DNA of 64,000 nt. It comes from Aspidapion aeneum (Eukaryota; Arthropoda; Insecta; Coleoptera; Brentidae). The first letter of the stretch is position 1. The number at the start of each line of letters is the position of its first letter. Below are positions 30,776-44,295 of the stretch, one piece after another. A program made the position numbers and the translations under genes. The notes under the pieces are model-generated. The model was not told the origin of the DNA, ran no database searches, and saw only the letters and a program-made list of their open reading frames with translations. Location of the stretch: NCBI GenBank assembly GCA_963576565.1, contig OY755047.1, positions 11,053,764-11,117,763 of the forward strand, given 5' to 3'.

Positions 30776-31754
30776 GTGTACTTATCACTTCGCCCTAGGC
30801 CACGATAAATACGTGCGTGCCCATATTCCAAATATTCGTTGTTTGAATAGGCATCACGTATTTATCTAGACGCATCTAGGGTTACTCCAGTGACTTATTC
30901 CTAAAGTTACCAATTATTATTTATTATTCCTGTACGAAACCAGGTTAGAAAAACGAAACGCGCAAAACATGGTTTTGCAGAGATAAGAAAGTGGTTCCGC
31001 CTCCCTCCAAAATGGTAAACATTTGGTTGCCGCCTACCACATGGTTGATGCGTGAACAACTACTGAAAAGTGAAGGAGTTGTAATGGTTAAGCTTGGGAA
31101 TACATCCAGTAGAGAGAGGATTTCCCCTTCAAAGTGATAGGATATGGAAAAATTGTGAGATAAGAAAATGTTGTCTATAAAATGTATTTTATCTCTGTTT
31201 TTGTTTACGTTATCTTGTTTAGCTCATTAGCTAGAATTTAAAGTAAACTTTAGGATTATCAGCAACGCGACTGACTTGGTTCCTCCAAGGTCTTCAAAGA
31301 GAGGATAATGAAGTACTTAGGTCCAACCCACCGTTAATAAAAACCCAAACTTTGAGGAGACAAGTCGGTAGTCACATTCTACGTTTTGTTGAACTTAAAC
31401 TAACTAGGGGGGGGGGGGGGGCTAGATTTTGGGGCCAGGGCCCACTAAAAAAGTGTTAACTATACGCTACTTGTCAACATGGTGTGTCATTGGTGGTATA
31501 AAAAAATCAGTTTTTAATGCAAAAAATATTACTCACACACACGCACTGATTGCAAAGTCATTCAAAATAGTTAGGATTGCATTAATTGTATTTTTTATTT
31601 TTAAGACTTCTTTAAACTGAAATACATATGCAGATCACGGTTGTGAGCACGCAAAAAATCATGATTTATTTTTATTTTGTACAGAGTGGCCCAGTTTTAT
31701 GAATCGTAATTTAAAACTTTAAAATTTTGCTACGAATATTTAATTTTTTTATGT
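30776..31754. other. unclassified DNA with a poly-G run
   Basis: A run of about 14 G near 31408-31421. No credible gene. Confidence 0.4.
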
Positions 31755-32586
31755 TTTCAGACATATCTGATAGACATTTTAGAGTAAAACAGGAAGACTC
31801 ATACTCAAATTTAAGAGAAATTCAAGCAGGCGTGCCCCAGGGTAGCGTACTAGACCCTTATCTATACTTATTATTCACTTGCGATATCCCAAAGCCAGAA
31901 AATTATCACTTAGCAACATTTGCCGATTATACTGGTTTATTGACGGTAGAAAAATCTATTGAAAAATGTATAGAAAAGCTGCAGGATGCAGTCACCCAAG
32001 TTCACAGTTGGACCACAAAGTGGCGAATAAAATTAAATGAAACCGAATCAATTCATGTTGATTTTACAAACAAAAATATAAATCACATAACAAATAACAA
32101 TTAACAACATTCCCGTACCTTATTCAAATCAGGCAAAATATCTCGGTATAACAGTTGATGCCAAATTGCGCTAGAAAGCACATGTTAAGAAAAAAAAGGA
32201 AGAACTTGAGATAAGGTATAGAAAAATGAACTGGCTAATTGGAAGGAAGTCCAATTTACTTACTTATTTATAGACAAATACTGAAATCAGTATGGACATA
32301 TGGTATTCAACTATGGGGTTGTGCTAAAGAGAGTAACAGTCTAGTTTTACAGAGATTTCAAAATAAAGTATTAAGAAACATTGTGAATGCACCTTGGTAC
32401 GTTCGAAATAGTGACCTTCATCGAGATCTAAAAATCGAAACTGTAGCAGAGACTATAAAAGAGTACGCAAAATGCCATGAAGATAGACTCCATCGGCATG
32501 TGAATCTGGAAGCAATTCAGCTTCTAGACAATACTATGCTTGTTCGAAGATTAAAAAGAGTGAAGCCGTTTGAGCTAGTAAACTAA
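31755..32586 (+). pseudogene. jockey-like LINE reverse transcriptase, 5'-truncated
   Basis: First segment (31755-32103): DRHFRVKQEDSYSNLREIQA, GVPQGSVLDPYLYLLFT, TFADYTGLL, TKWRIKLNETESIHVDF. These are fingers/palm motifs with QGS box 'AGVPQGSVL' and the active-site FADD altered to FADY. Frameshifts follow at about 32100-32240. Second segment (32239-32586): SVWTYGIQLWGCAKESN, LQRFQNKVLRNIVNAPWYVR and NSDLHRDL, the conserved 'IWTYGIQLWG…APWYVxN…HxDL' of jockey-clade elements. The endonuclease and N-terminal palm are missing. Loss of a catalytic Asp and the frameshift make it inactive. Confidence 0.88.
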
Positions 32587-32789
32587 GTGAATTACACATG
32601 AAACAAAATAATGCTATAAACGGAAGACAATTGTGAGTTACAGACTAAACAAAGCGGGGAGAACTGTTGAGTGAACCCTAAGTTTAAATCTGACTTTTCT
32701 AGTAAATTAAGTTAAAACAAAATTGACAAAAAAAATGTTTTCAGACAATTATTATAAAAACTACCAATTACCGAACCGAACCGAACCTA

Positions 32790-33160
32790 AATTATTGAGA
32801 AAAACGTGTTCTACGATATTCTGAAAACCGCATATTTATGCAATGCTCTGTTAAAAAGTTAGTAAAATTCCAATTTTAAAACTGACAAAAAACTATCATT
32901 ATCATTATTGGATGTGGACCAAAATTTACTCAGCTCTTTACAGCGCTGTATACTATTTTTCCTGAAAATTTCATGAAAATCGGTTTAGCAGTTAAGGAGC
33001 TATCGTGAACACACATACACACACGAACGGACGCGAAGACGTTACGACGATATTGCTAAGATACAAAATACACCAATTTTGGGCGTTATCTCAAAAAAAA
33101 ATCGTCGAGAACAATACCTTCTCTAGTTATTGCTGCGCGAGAAGGTAAAAAATATACCTA
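32790..33160 (+). repeat. dispersed repeat C, copy 1 (AATCGG motif)
   Basis: Shares with 55090-55460 the ordered phrases 'tcattatcattattggat', 'accaaaatttactcagctc', 'atttcatgaaaatcggttta', 'aggagctatcg', 'gatattgctaa' and 'ggcgttatctcaaaaaaa'. Unclassified. The 'ATGAAAATCGGTT' phrase resembles the conserved central phrase of Helentron-like elements in this window. Confidence 0.65.
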
Positions 33161-33865
33161 TATAATTTAATTTTCTTCAATAAACAAGTTATAGACCTTC
33201 TACCAACATGCAAGTTTTTGAAAACTATCCAGTAGCTTAAAAACAGCTTTACTTATGTCTTTTTACCCTAAACCTCCAATCAGTGTCTAATTGGGATCAC
33301 CCTGTATTTATATGACAGTGTTCCTTTTAGTTTTTCACTATAAGCGATATTATTAAAGGAACATAAAGCAGTCTTGAAGACGTGTCAATAACTTTAATTT
33401 CTTTGGATAATTTTTTTATTGTTTTTCGTCGTCCTTTTAAGGACTTCACAACAGGAAGTTTGAAAGCTTTTTGCAGGATTTATTATTAGCAACATAAAAA
33501 AATAACAAAATCTAAAATTAGTGTGCTTATCGCACCAATAATTGAAATCTTGTTACACCGGGCAAAATAATGAATTTTTGTAAATAGCTTCATTTTGTCG
33601 AAATGCCCAACATTCCCTTTGCAATTTTTTTAAAACGAAACATACGATTTGTATAATAGTGGCGCACCCAGAAATATGTATTGGGTGACCCGAAGGCTTT
33701 GGGGTTCCCAAGACCTCAGGATGTCGTATTTTATGCCATTTTATCTGTTTTATCATGAAGTATTTGGAACATATCTAAGAAAATCTTAGGTTTTGAAGGG
33801 GGCCGGGCAAAGGAAAAAGTGCACTTTTTTTTATAGTTGCAAAATTTTTATTTTTGGACATACGG
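33161..33865. other. AT-rich DNA with one half-MITE end
   Basis: TAGTGGCGCACCCAGAAAT at about 33657 is the same end sequence as near 1525-1545 in inverse. No second end was found. The rest is unremarkable. Confidence 0.4.
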
Positions 33866-34046
33866 TGAATATCGGTTATAACGACATTGAACGGACCACT
33901 GAATTTCGTCCGTTATAACCGAGCGTGGTTATAGAGAAAAAAGGTAACAAAATGGTTTACAATAGAACTGGGCCGGGACGTTAATATGGCGTCGCTATAA
34001 CCGATATGTCGTAATATCCGATATCGTTATAATCGATATACACAGT
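33866..34046. mobile_element. pogo-like MITE (about 180 bp)
   Basis: Left CGGTGAATATCGGTTATAAC then GACAT; right, inverted, CTGTGTATATCGATTATAAC then GATAT. The interior repeats 'CCGTTATAACCGA' and 'GGTTATAGCGAC'. TA flanks both ends. TATAACG-rich ends are typical of pogo/Tigger-derived MITEs. No coding capacity. Confidence 0.65.
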
Positions 34047-34426
34047 ATAGGTACAGATAGTCGAACTGCCTGGCTTTTTTTTTACTTTGGTAGTACTTTG
34101 TATTTGGTAGATATCACCACTTGTGTAAAAAGCATACGGTGACGCAAGCATTATTTTTCAATACTCTTAACAATATCGAAAGATGACATTTATATACCGT
34201 CTCTGTAGCTTAACAAAAGTGTCACATGCAGTGTTCTGAAGAGATCTTGGACCTCCGTGGGTGTACAGCTTAAGAGCTGCCCATGGAAAAATATAAGAGA
34301 AACAAAATCTTTCTATACCCGCTTATCCACGAAAAATTGTTGTTATTAGATAAAGGGTTCAAGTATTTAATAATTAAAATTTTAAATAATTTCAAATATA
34401 CCCATTCTTCCCTATATAACAATAAA
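34047..34426. other. AT-rich spacer
   Basis: No feature supported. The frames at 34270-34492 overlap in both strands and are low-complexity. Confidence 0.4.
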
Positions 34427-36191
<1,765 letters not shown>

Positions 36192-36534
36192 AATGAACTC
36201 ACCAGTTTTAAACAAACCCACGCGACTTCTTGCAAGGGTTTTTTTTAAATTATTAACTTACTTGTCATTTTCTTTGTAAAAATATAAAGTCTGGTTTGGA
36301 TGAATTATTATAAGCAATTAAGGGGTATGTCGTGTAAAACATCGCTTTATTAAAAACAAAATGACAAATTTTAAACTTCCGTTTGGTCGTTTTGTTTGAA
36401 ATTTATTCGCGTTCTTTGTTCCTGATGGACATCTTAGGGTCAACCAGTCTATTTATTAATATTTCAGTTAAAACGGAATTAATCAAGATTAGAATTACGT
36501 CCAAAAAACATCACTAAAAAAGAAATATTAATCA
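36192..36534. other. unclassified spacer
   Basis: Nothing recognised. Confidence 0.4.
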
Positions 36535-37020
36535 AACAAGTTTCGTGGCTAATCGGGTAAAAAAGAGTTTGTGTTTCTCTCATATTTTTCCGTGGGTAGC
36601 TTGAAAGCTTAACCTCACGAGTGTCTAAGATCCAATGGACACCTAATAAGTGTTGACAGTTCGTCCTTATGGGACTCCTCAGAAACCTGCTTGGTTAATG
36701 TGACACTTTTGCGAAGTTAATTAGACGGTTTTGTCTCTATTCCTATGTAAAGAGTGAGAATACTCTCGCAAGAAGCGCCATCTACCGAGATACGATACGG
36801 GTATTAAATTTCACGTTTGTTAGTATTATTTGTCAATCAAACAAGTTTCGTGGCTAATCGGGCAAAAAGGTGTTTTTGTTTCCCTCAAATTTTTCCGTGG
36901 GTAGCCTAAAAGCTTAACCTCACGGGGGTCCAAGATCTAATGGACACCTAATAAGTGTTGACAGTTAACTGTTTCGTCCTTATGGGACTCCTCAGAACAC
37001 TGCTGGTCAATGTGACAAAT
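36535..37020. repeat. direct duplication of about 180 bp, 303 bp apart
   Basis: AAACAAGTTTCGTGGCTAAT at 36535 and 36838 opens two copies that share 'ttttccgtgggtagc', 'aagcttaacctcacg', 'aatggacacctaataagtgt' and 'cgtccttatgggactcctca'. The second copy has an eight-base insertion (AACTGTTT) before CGTCC. No coding signal. Confidence 0.85.
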
Positions 37021-37059
37021 CTTGCTAAGTTAACCGAACCTATCCAAACCTAACCCTAC

Positions 37060-37275
37060 CCAACTAAACCTAATTAGCAGTACGTGTTGTAGTTTAGTTT
37101 AGTTAGGTTAGGTTTGGTTCAGTTTAGTTAGGTTCGGTTTGGTTCGGTTCGGATTCACATCTTTTAGGATCCCGGGCAGGAAGTCAGGAAAGTTTTTTTT
37201 TGAAAAAAATTATTGGTTCAGTTTCCTTTGATTCGGTTCGGTTAGATTTGATTAGGTTTTGTTAGGTTAGGTTTT
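37060..37275. repeat. degenerate GGTTn repeats, telomere-like in part
   Basis: Runs of GGTTA, GGTTT and GGTTC pentamers, including GTTAGGTTAGGTTT at two places, sit after an inverse patch (AACCTAACCC…AACCTAA). The insect telomere unit is TTAGG. Here the pentamer is too mixed to call a true interstitial telomere, though an origin from one cannot be excluded. Confidence 0.6.
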
Positions 37276-37664
37276 TGAAATTTTCTACTTTCATGTGGTT
37301 AGAATCATTCAAGTGAAAATCACCCTGTATTCATCTATTCTACTACATGAGGTAAATAATATTGGTAGATCTGCGCAAGCGAAGTCAGGGATTGAAAGTG
37401 GACTTGGTAGCGCTAGCGTCTTCTAAACGTTTGTCCTACGACTTAGATCTCTTGACAGCCGTCTCCTCCCACTCCAAACATTTTAAAATAACGAGATAAA
37501 AAAGTTATTGGTATCAATTATTATACTAAATAAAGTAAACCAAACGGCTAAAATCCAGAGAGGAGTAAGATTGGCCTGATCCGCATTTGGTAAATTAAGT
37601 CTACATACCAGAGCATATTATTTTAAAAGGCTTTCCGTTCTCGGTCTAGAAGCAAATCATATTA

Positions 37665-39445
37665 CTTTTTTGCAACAGAGCATTTCCTCCTAATTTGACC
37701 CCGCTGAATCCGAATATCTCTGTTGCCAACTCGAAAAATCGACAGGGACGGAGAAAATCCCCCCCAAACCCCCAAAAACCTGTTTTTTTAACTAAAAATA
37801 AAGTGGTGAATCTTACGCAACGGTTTGGGGGGGGGGGCATAATTATAGTTAGGTACTTATTGGGATCAACAACCAACCTGTCAACCTGTTAGGAAGAGTT
37901 GGATATTTTATTTGAAATTGAGATTTTGATGGAAATTAAATGAAACCCGTAACAGAAATAATATTTTTTGGTAATTTTTGCAATTTACGAACGCCCCTGG
38001 AGAGTTTTCTATACTTCTACTATGGGTCACATTTTGTGACACACTGTTTAAAAGGACATTTTATTATCGGGCCCGCCGCCGAAGCCATAAAAGGTCGAAA
38101 GTACAAAAGGTCGAAAAAAAATCGACAAAACAAAATATTAAAAATACAAATTTACCGTATCAAGTCGAATTGACCTGTCCAGTCGATGTGGACCCGCAGC
38201 CGTACTTTCGATCTTTTGTAATTTCGATCTTTTGTACTTTCGACCTTTTGTGCTTTCGACCTTTTGAACTTTCGACCTTTTGCTTTTTCATCTTGTGTAC
38301 TTTCGACCTTTTGTACTTTCGACCTTATTTTTTCGACTTTTTGTACTTTCGACCTTTTGAACTTTCGACCTTTTATCCGCCGCTCTTTATTATCTACCGA
38401 AAAGCTAATAAGACACAAAATTGATTAGTTTGGATTGATCTTAAATAATTTCTTTAAATTAAGAACACCACTGGAGCGGTAAATATGAAATATCTTCCAC
38501 TTTGTTATACATCGTTTGAAAGGAAATTTTATTGGCTATGACGAAGTATAGAACACATTTTTTTGATAAAGAGCTTGGTTTTTAAGAAAATTGAATAAAA
38601 CGTATGAAAAACATGACTTTTTTAATGATTTGTTGAAATCACCCCCATTGACGGACGTCGCTGGAGAGTTTGCTATAAGTCAAACCCCACCGAGTGTTAC
38701 ATTTTTAAAAAGGGAATTTCCCTGTTTACAAAAAAGTGTAGAACAAGTTTTTTCATGTTAAGCTTAGTTTTTGAGAAAATAAGATAAAACTTGTAACAAA
38801 AATGGTTTATTTTCTGTTTTTTCAAAATTAATTTAATTTACGGATTCCCCTGAAGTTTTATTTGTAAAACCGATTTAATCATGTTATACGTCATTTTGAA
38901 GGAAATTTTATTGAGTATACCAAAATGTAATACACAGTTTTCTGTAGATATTAGTTTTTAAAAAAATTAAATAAATCTTGGAAAAAAGATAGGTATTTTT
39001 TCATCTTTTTTTAATTACTTCAATTAACGGACGCTGCTGGAGAGCTTATTATTAGTCTAACTTTATTAAGTGATAACATGTTGAAAAGGGAATTTTTCTT
39101 TGTCTACAATAAAGTGTATTATACATTTTTCTCTTAGAAGCTTAGTTTTTAAAAAAATTTGAAAAAACCTCAAACTTTCAGATTTTGGGGGGTCTGGGGG
39201 GGTTTTTGCAGCCATTTAGAAAAAAAATAATATGTTATTATTTTTTAATTATACAAATATATATTTTGAATGTACACCTGTGACAATTTAGGCTTTCCAG
39301 CGGCAATTTAAAATTCCGCCGCCATTTTGACCGCCATCTTGCATATCTCAGCCCCTGTCAATATTTCGAGTTGGCAACAGGGATATTCGGATTCAGCGGA
39401 GTCAAAATAGGGGGAATTGCCAATTTGCCAAAAAGTAATATGAAA
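37665..39445. mobile_element. foldback-type element with internal repeats (about 1.78 kb)
   Basis: About 80 bp at the left (phrases CCGCTGAATCCGAATATC, TGTTGCCAACTCGAAA, TCGACAGGG) recur inverted near 39345-39430. Between them a degenerate unit of about 180-190 bp repeats at least four times (marks: GGACG-C-CTGGAGAG, AAGGGAATTT or AAGGAAATTT, TAGTTTTTAAGAAAAT-like). A second structure (38086-38379) is inserted in or after the first unit. No coding capacity. Confidence 0.7.
38086..38379. repeat. foldback made of iterated AAAAGGTCGAAAGTAC units
   Basis: About two units of AAAAGGTCGAAAGTAC lie at 38088-38119, and about twelve units of the inverse (GTACTTTCGACCTTTT and variants GAACTTTCGACC) lie at 38203-38379. 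The short left arm and long right arm enclose about 85 bp. It is inserted in the foldback element. Three open frames here only translate the repeat. Confidence 0.8.
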
Positions 39446-39504
39446 TGCTTCTAGTAAGTGGATTTTCCCGAATCTTGCCTGACCTATATTAAAAAATAAA
39501 AAAT

Positions 39505-39790
39505 ATCCTCAGTACCTCAAAACGAAAGTCTATAACCAATGTATCCTTCCTGTACTTACTAATGGATCTCAGACCTGGACACTTACAAAATCAAACAGGG
39601 ATAAGGTAACAAAAGCCCAAAGATTAATGGAAAGACAAATGCAACATGTAAAGCTAACAAATAGAAAAAGCAATGAATGGATAAGAAATACAAGAAAAGT
39701 AAGGGATGTCAGAGGAGAAGTAGCAAAATTAAAATGGAAATTTGCCGGTCATAATATCAGACAGAAAGACTATTAATGGAACAAATGTAT
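39505..39790 (+). pseudogene. RTE-like LINE fragment, copy 2
   Basis: Reads LKTKVYNQCILPVLTNGSQT, WTLTKSNRDKVTKAQRLMER, VKLTNRKSNEWIRNTRKVRD, VRGEVAKLKWKFAGHNIRQK and then D-Y-stop. This is the segment between the thumb domain and C-terminus of an RTE-like LINE ('VLPVLTYGxxTW'). It is truncated at both ends and ends in a stop where copy 1 has D-R-W. Confidence 0.8.
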
Positions 39791-40059
39791 TCTAAAATAC
39801 AACCTATAAGCAATTTTAACTAAACGAAGCTAAAAATACTTTCTATAGGCTCTCAACAAAAAATTTAATACGCAAGTGGTAAATTGTTTTTTAAATAAAT
39901 AAAAAAACTACTTGTTTTTGACACTTCCACGGATTGCTATAATTATAATTAGGAAAAATTCCCTAATTGTCCCAAGACTGAAACGCAAATTACCAGTTTT
40001 TTACTGATTAATAATAATTTTTGCACTTTGGAGCGAAAACGTCGATACCTATATCAATA

Positions 40060-40331
40060 CAAGGGCTTACAAAAAGGGGGGACCAGGGGCTAGTGTCTTT
40101 AAACCAATGTCCGCACCCGTTACTCTCGTGCATAAAAAATGTGAAACTTGTGAAATGGTGGGGGACGAGGGGGGACAAACACAAGTTAACAAGACGAAGG
40201 TCGAGCTGAGAATGAGGTCTTTATTAAAAATGGTATTATTTGACAAATGACCTATTTTTCATCTATTCCAAAGTTTACAAAAAAAATTATATTGCTCGCC
40301 CCCCCAAGTAAAAATTATATCCACGCCCTTG
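40060..40331. mobile_element. hAT-type MITE with perfect 8-bp TSD (272 bp)
   Basis: TATCAATA at 40052-40059 and again at 40332-40339 is a perfect duplication. The ends are CAAGGGC and GCCCTTG, with G-rich and C-rich subterminal runs. The 62-codon plus frame (40021-40209) runs across its left junction and is not a gene. Confidence 0.85.
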
Positions 40332-40551
40332 TATCAATAAGACGCCCACAATCCCAAAATACGATCAATAATATTAATTGTTAATATACATATGTCTGGT
40401 TGCAATTTTATGTTTTTTACATTTGAAAAAACAATCGATTATAGTTATTATGTACCTATAATATTTAATGATTAACTATCCATATTTTTTATTTATGTAT
40501 AACCGTGAAAATCCTAATAGAACGAGCCAACAAATACAACATTCCAATATA

Positions 40552-41630
40552 CAGGGTGTTCGGCACATGAACCGTCAAAATTTTTTGGGATATTGTTGGG
40601 GACATTTGCTACCTTTTCAACCTAGGAACTTGGGTCCTTAGAGTCACGGCTAGAGATATGAATTTTTTAATTTTTTTTCTCAAATTACTCAAAATTACAC
40701 CTTTAAACCCTCGTAAGCTTTTTATTAATGTCTGGAAAAGCACCATTTTTTTTTATAATTCTGTAATCTTATGCTACTTCAACTAATTAATAGATTTGTT
40801 AAAATTTATGTACGAAAGAGCATACGAGGTTTTTTATTGAAGAACATTAGTGATTTTGTGAAAGAAAATCAATTTCAAAATTAAAAATTAAAAAAAGTAT
40901 CGACACTTGAGAACTTCATTTTCTTTTAAAAACTTCTCTAGTTGATTACCTTTCTAACGGTATGCTACACATTGATTAAAAAAAACAATTCTGCTTTAAA
41001 ATACGGATATTCCGTGAAACGGGCAATAATCGTTCGGACTTGATAAGAAAAACAATTTGATGTTTATGATCGTTTCGAACAAACTTTATAAATAAAGAAC
41101 TTAATACATTATTGTTAAAAGTTTAACTTTTGTTCAAGTAGGTAAACGATCATAAACATCAAATTTTTTTTCTTACCAATTTCGAACGAGTCTCGCCCTT
41201 CTGACGGAATATCCATATTTTAAAAGAGAAATGTTTTTTTTTATTAATGTGTAGCATATCGTTAGAAAGGTAATCAACTAAAGAAGTTTTTAAAAGAAAA
41301 TGAAGTTCTCAATTGTTGATACTTTTTTAGATTTTTAATTTTGAAATTGATATTCAATAAAAAACCCTTTGGTACATCAATTTTAACAAATCTATTAATT
41401 AGTTGAAGAAGCATAAGATTACAGAATTATAACAAAAAATGGTGCTTTTCCCGACATAAAAAGCTTACAAGGGTTCAAAGGTGGGATTTTGGATAATTTG
41501 AGAAAAAAAAATTAAAATTCAGATCTCTTTAGCCGTGACTCTTAGGACCCAAGTTCCAAGGTTGAAAAGGTAGCAAATGACCCCAATAATATCCCAAAAA
41601 ATGTTGACGGTTCATGTGCCGAACACCCTG
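40552..41630. mobile_element. long-hairpin element, family 'CAGGGTGTTCGGC', copy 2
   Basis: Second copy of the element at 9502-10613, with TA flanks at 40550-40551 and 41631-41632. The two arms are inverted copies over most of the length. The right arm has lost a segment near 41350 compared with copy 1, where 'ttgaaattgatattcaataaaaaaccc' replaces a longer stretch. It is inserted immediately before, or within, an RTE-like LINE whose sequence resumes at 41633. Confidence 0.9.
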
Positions 41631-42099
41631 TATACTACGTTTATAGATTTTAAAAAAGCTTTCGGTAGCATTAAGCACTGGGCAGTAAAAGCATATTTAA
41701 TTACAAGCCGAATAGATCACAGGTACCCAGATTTAATAGCCAATATCTAAAGCGTAGCAACAACAATTAAAATCCACGAAGAAACCAAGCGAATCCTCAT
41801 AAGAAGAGGTTTCAGCAGGGTAACACAATATCATCTAAACTATTTTACCAACACCTATATGTTTTTAAAAACTTAGATTAGAAAGAAATAGACATCAAAG
41901 TAAGCGAACAATACTTGAACCACCTAAGATCTCCTGAAGATATCGCCTTAATAACAAATAAGAAAGATGAACTGATAAAAATGCTGGAAGAACTGGATAC
42001 AACGGCTTAAAATATAGGCTTGAATATGAGCTACTCTAAAACCAAAATCGTAAAGATTTCACGATCAGAATAGAACCAGAAAAAATAGAGGAATATATA

Positions 42100-42740
42100 C
42101 AGTGTGTCCACGTAAGGTGGCGGCATATGGGAAACTTTTTTATTATTAGCTTTACGAAAAAAAGTTATTCTTCATAAAAAGTTCTACATGGTCCAAAACC
42201 TAAAATGCAACCATCAGATGTTAAATTTTTTCAGTCATATTACGAGGTTTGTCAAAAAATGTGATTTTTGCTCTAGAGTAAAGTACCTTTCTTTTTGACA
42301 ATATCGAAAATTGTTATAAAGAAAAGATGTTTAGAATTAAAAATAGCTTTCAAATATTCAACATTGTTCATTTACATTAAAAAAATATTTTTTTCTACAT
42401 TTTCTCTGCGATTACGTTGGAAATTTAAGTTTGCACATTAAATAAAAAAAAATATTTTTTTTAATGTAAATAAACAATGTTGAATATTTGAAAGCTATTT
42501 TTAATTCTAAACATCTTTTCTTTATAACAATTTTCGATATTGTCAAAAAGAAAGGTACTTTAATCTAGAGCAAAAATCACATTTTTTGACAAACCTCGTA
42601 ATATGACTGAAAAAATTTAACATCTGATGGTTGCATTTTAGGTTTTGGACCATGCAGAACTTTTTATGAAGAATAACTTTTTTCGTAAAGCTAATAATAA
42701 AAAAGTTTCCCATATGCCGCCAACTTAAGTGGCCACACTG
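42100..42740. mobile_element. near-perfect hairpin element inserted in the RTE copy
   Basis: The ends CAGTGTGTCCACGTAAGGTG and, inverted, CAGTGTGGCCACTTAAGTTG open two arms of about 300 bp that are almost identical in inverse orientation, with a loop of about 50 bp near 42400-42450. TA precedes the left end, but the right flank reads AATA, so a TA target duplication is only half preserved. No coding capacity. Confidence 0.88.
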
Positions 42741-42894
42741 AATATCTGGGATAAATTTATTAAACTAACAAAAATCCAAACAGATGAAATCAAGAGACAA
42801 GTAGGATTGGGCTGTAACATTCGGTAAATTAAGCTACATATTAAAAAATAAAAAGTACCCTAAGTATAGTTTTTCAAAGTCAGTTGAACAAAGA

Positions 42895-43354
42895 TAAAAG
42901 CCGACCATCGGCATATCCTTTAAAGAAAGTGACATGGGCGGCGGTAGATAGACCCATGAAAATTATTTCATTTAATAATGGCGTAAACTAAAGAAATAAA
43001 AATAGATAATAAAACCTTCTTTTCCTACACCTACAGAAACGACACTGATTTATTTTCTAACTCTGCATACTGCCGACTAAAGGGGTGCCGAAACGAACAC
43101 CTGAAAGCAATTAAAAGCGGATCTCAAAAAAATCTGCCAATCAGGTGTCATCCATCCACCTGGCCTCGGTCGGTCGGAAAACAAATACTTTGTGTTCGGA
43201 CCGCAAAGAGCCGCGCCTTTTCTCTGTCGGTAGGGTTGAAATTATACCAGGCAGACTTTATATGAATTCGGGTGACTTTTGAAGGGCAGAATGAAGCAAA
43301 ATTTCATGAAATCGATAGAACCCTTTATTAGGAGTTATTCAAGTGACTTCAAAA
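42895..43354. other. unclassified insertion within the RTE copy
   Basis: GC-richer than its surroundings around 43080-43240, with no recognised coding or terminal repeat. The LINE sequence continues on both sides of it. Confidence 0.4.
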
Positions 43355-43800
43355 CTATACCTCAAAACGAAAGTGCATAACGAACGTGTCCTTCCTGTTC
43401 TCACCTATGGATCCCAGACCTGAGCATTTACAAAATCAAACATGGATAATGTAACAAAAGCCCAAAGATCAATGGAAAGACAAATGTTACATGTGAAGCT
43501 AACAGATAGAAAAAGGAATGAATGGATAAGAAATAAAACAAAAGAATGGGATGACAGAGAAGAGGTGACAAAATTAAAATAAAATTAAATAAAAATAATA
43601 TCAGACAAAAAGACGATCGTTGGAACAAACTGGAGTCCTTGGAAAAGTATAAGAAGTAGGGAAAGATCCCAAATAAGATGGGAGAACGATTTGAAGAAAC
43701 AGGCGGAAATTAGATGGATAAACACGGCGACAGACACAGAGGAGTACAAGATATTGGTGAAGGCCTATGTCCAAAAATGGATCGAGATAGAGATTCTTGA

Positions 43801-44295
43801 TGTAATAATTTTTCATCCTACTTTTTATATTTTTTAAAGCAATTTTTTCTCTTAAATAAAATCCCGATGAAAGAATATAATAAATGATATGAATTTCATT
43901 ATAGGACAACAATAAATCAATTGTTTCTTTACAGAATAATAAAAAAAAATAAATTCATTAAAAACACGTCAAATCACAAAAAAATCCACTTAGTTGCTTG
44001 CGGTAGGTAAAGGATTATATTTAGTTGGATAATAAGAAAAAAATTAAAAGTCATCTTTTACTTTGTCTCCATACAAATCATTTACGAGTCTATTTTATCG
44101 ATATAACATTTTCCGAAACATAATTAAGGGATTTAAAACCCGTGCACAATGATTGAGTAGAATATACTACTTGGTGTGCATTCAGGTGTGACGGCCCGCC
44201 CCCTTTTTAATCCTAAGACGCTTGCTTTCCTTAAGGAGTGGTTTTTATATATTTGATTGACTGAAAATGTCCTTATTCAACATTATAAGAGTAAA
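43801..44295. other. AT-rich spacer
   Basis: Nothing supported. Confidence 0.4.

Larger units (their letters stand above)
41633..43800 (+). pseudogene. RTE-like LINE reverse transcriptase, copy 3, with insertions
   Basis: 41640-42075 encodes TTFIDFKKAFGSIKHWAVKA, then DHRYPDLIANI, IKIHEETKRILIRRG, QGNTISSKLFYQHL and YLNHLRSPEDIALITN. This is the palm domain of an RTE-like reverse transcriptase in which the FADD box has become SPED. A hairpin element interrupts it (42100-42740). After that, KLTKIQTDEIKRQVGL and a decayed stretch resume at 42745-42870. About 485 bp of unrelated sequence follows, then LKTKVHNERVLPVLTYGSQT and the tail to about 43800. Multiple stops and frameshifts. Confidence 0.78.

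Noticed and set aside
30535..30831. Frames with DSLVIDCP or ITRESITGG repeats
   Set aside because: Minisatellite translations at 30620-30775.
38152..38424. Frames of 88 and 148 residues with repeated KVQKVE or FRPFELSTF
   Set aside because: Translation of the 16-bp iterated repeat.
40021..40209. 62-codon plus frame as a gene
   Set aside because: It crosses the left target duplication and end of the hAT-type MITE.
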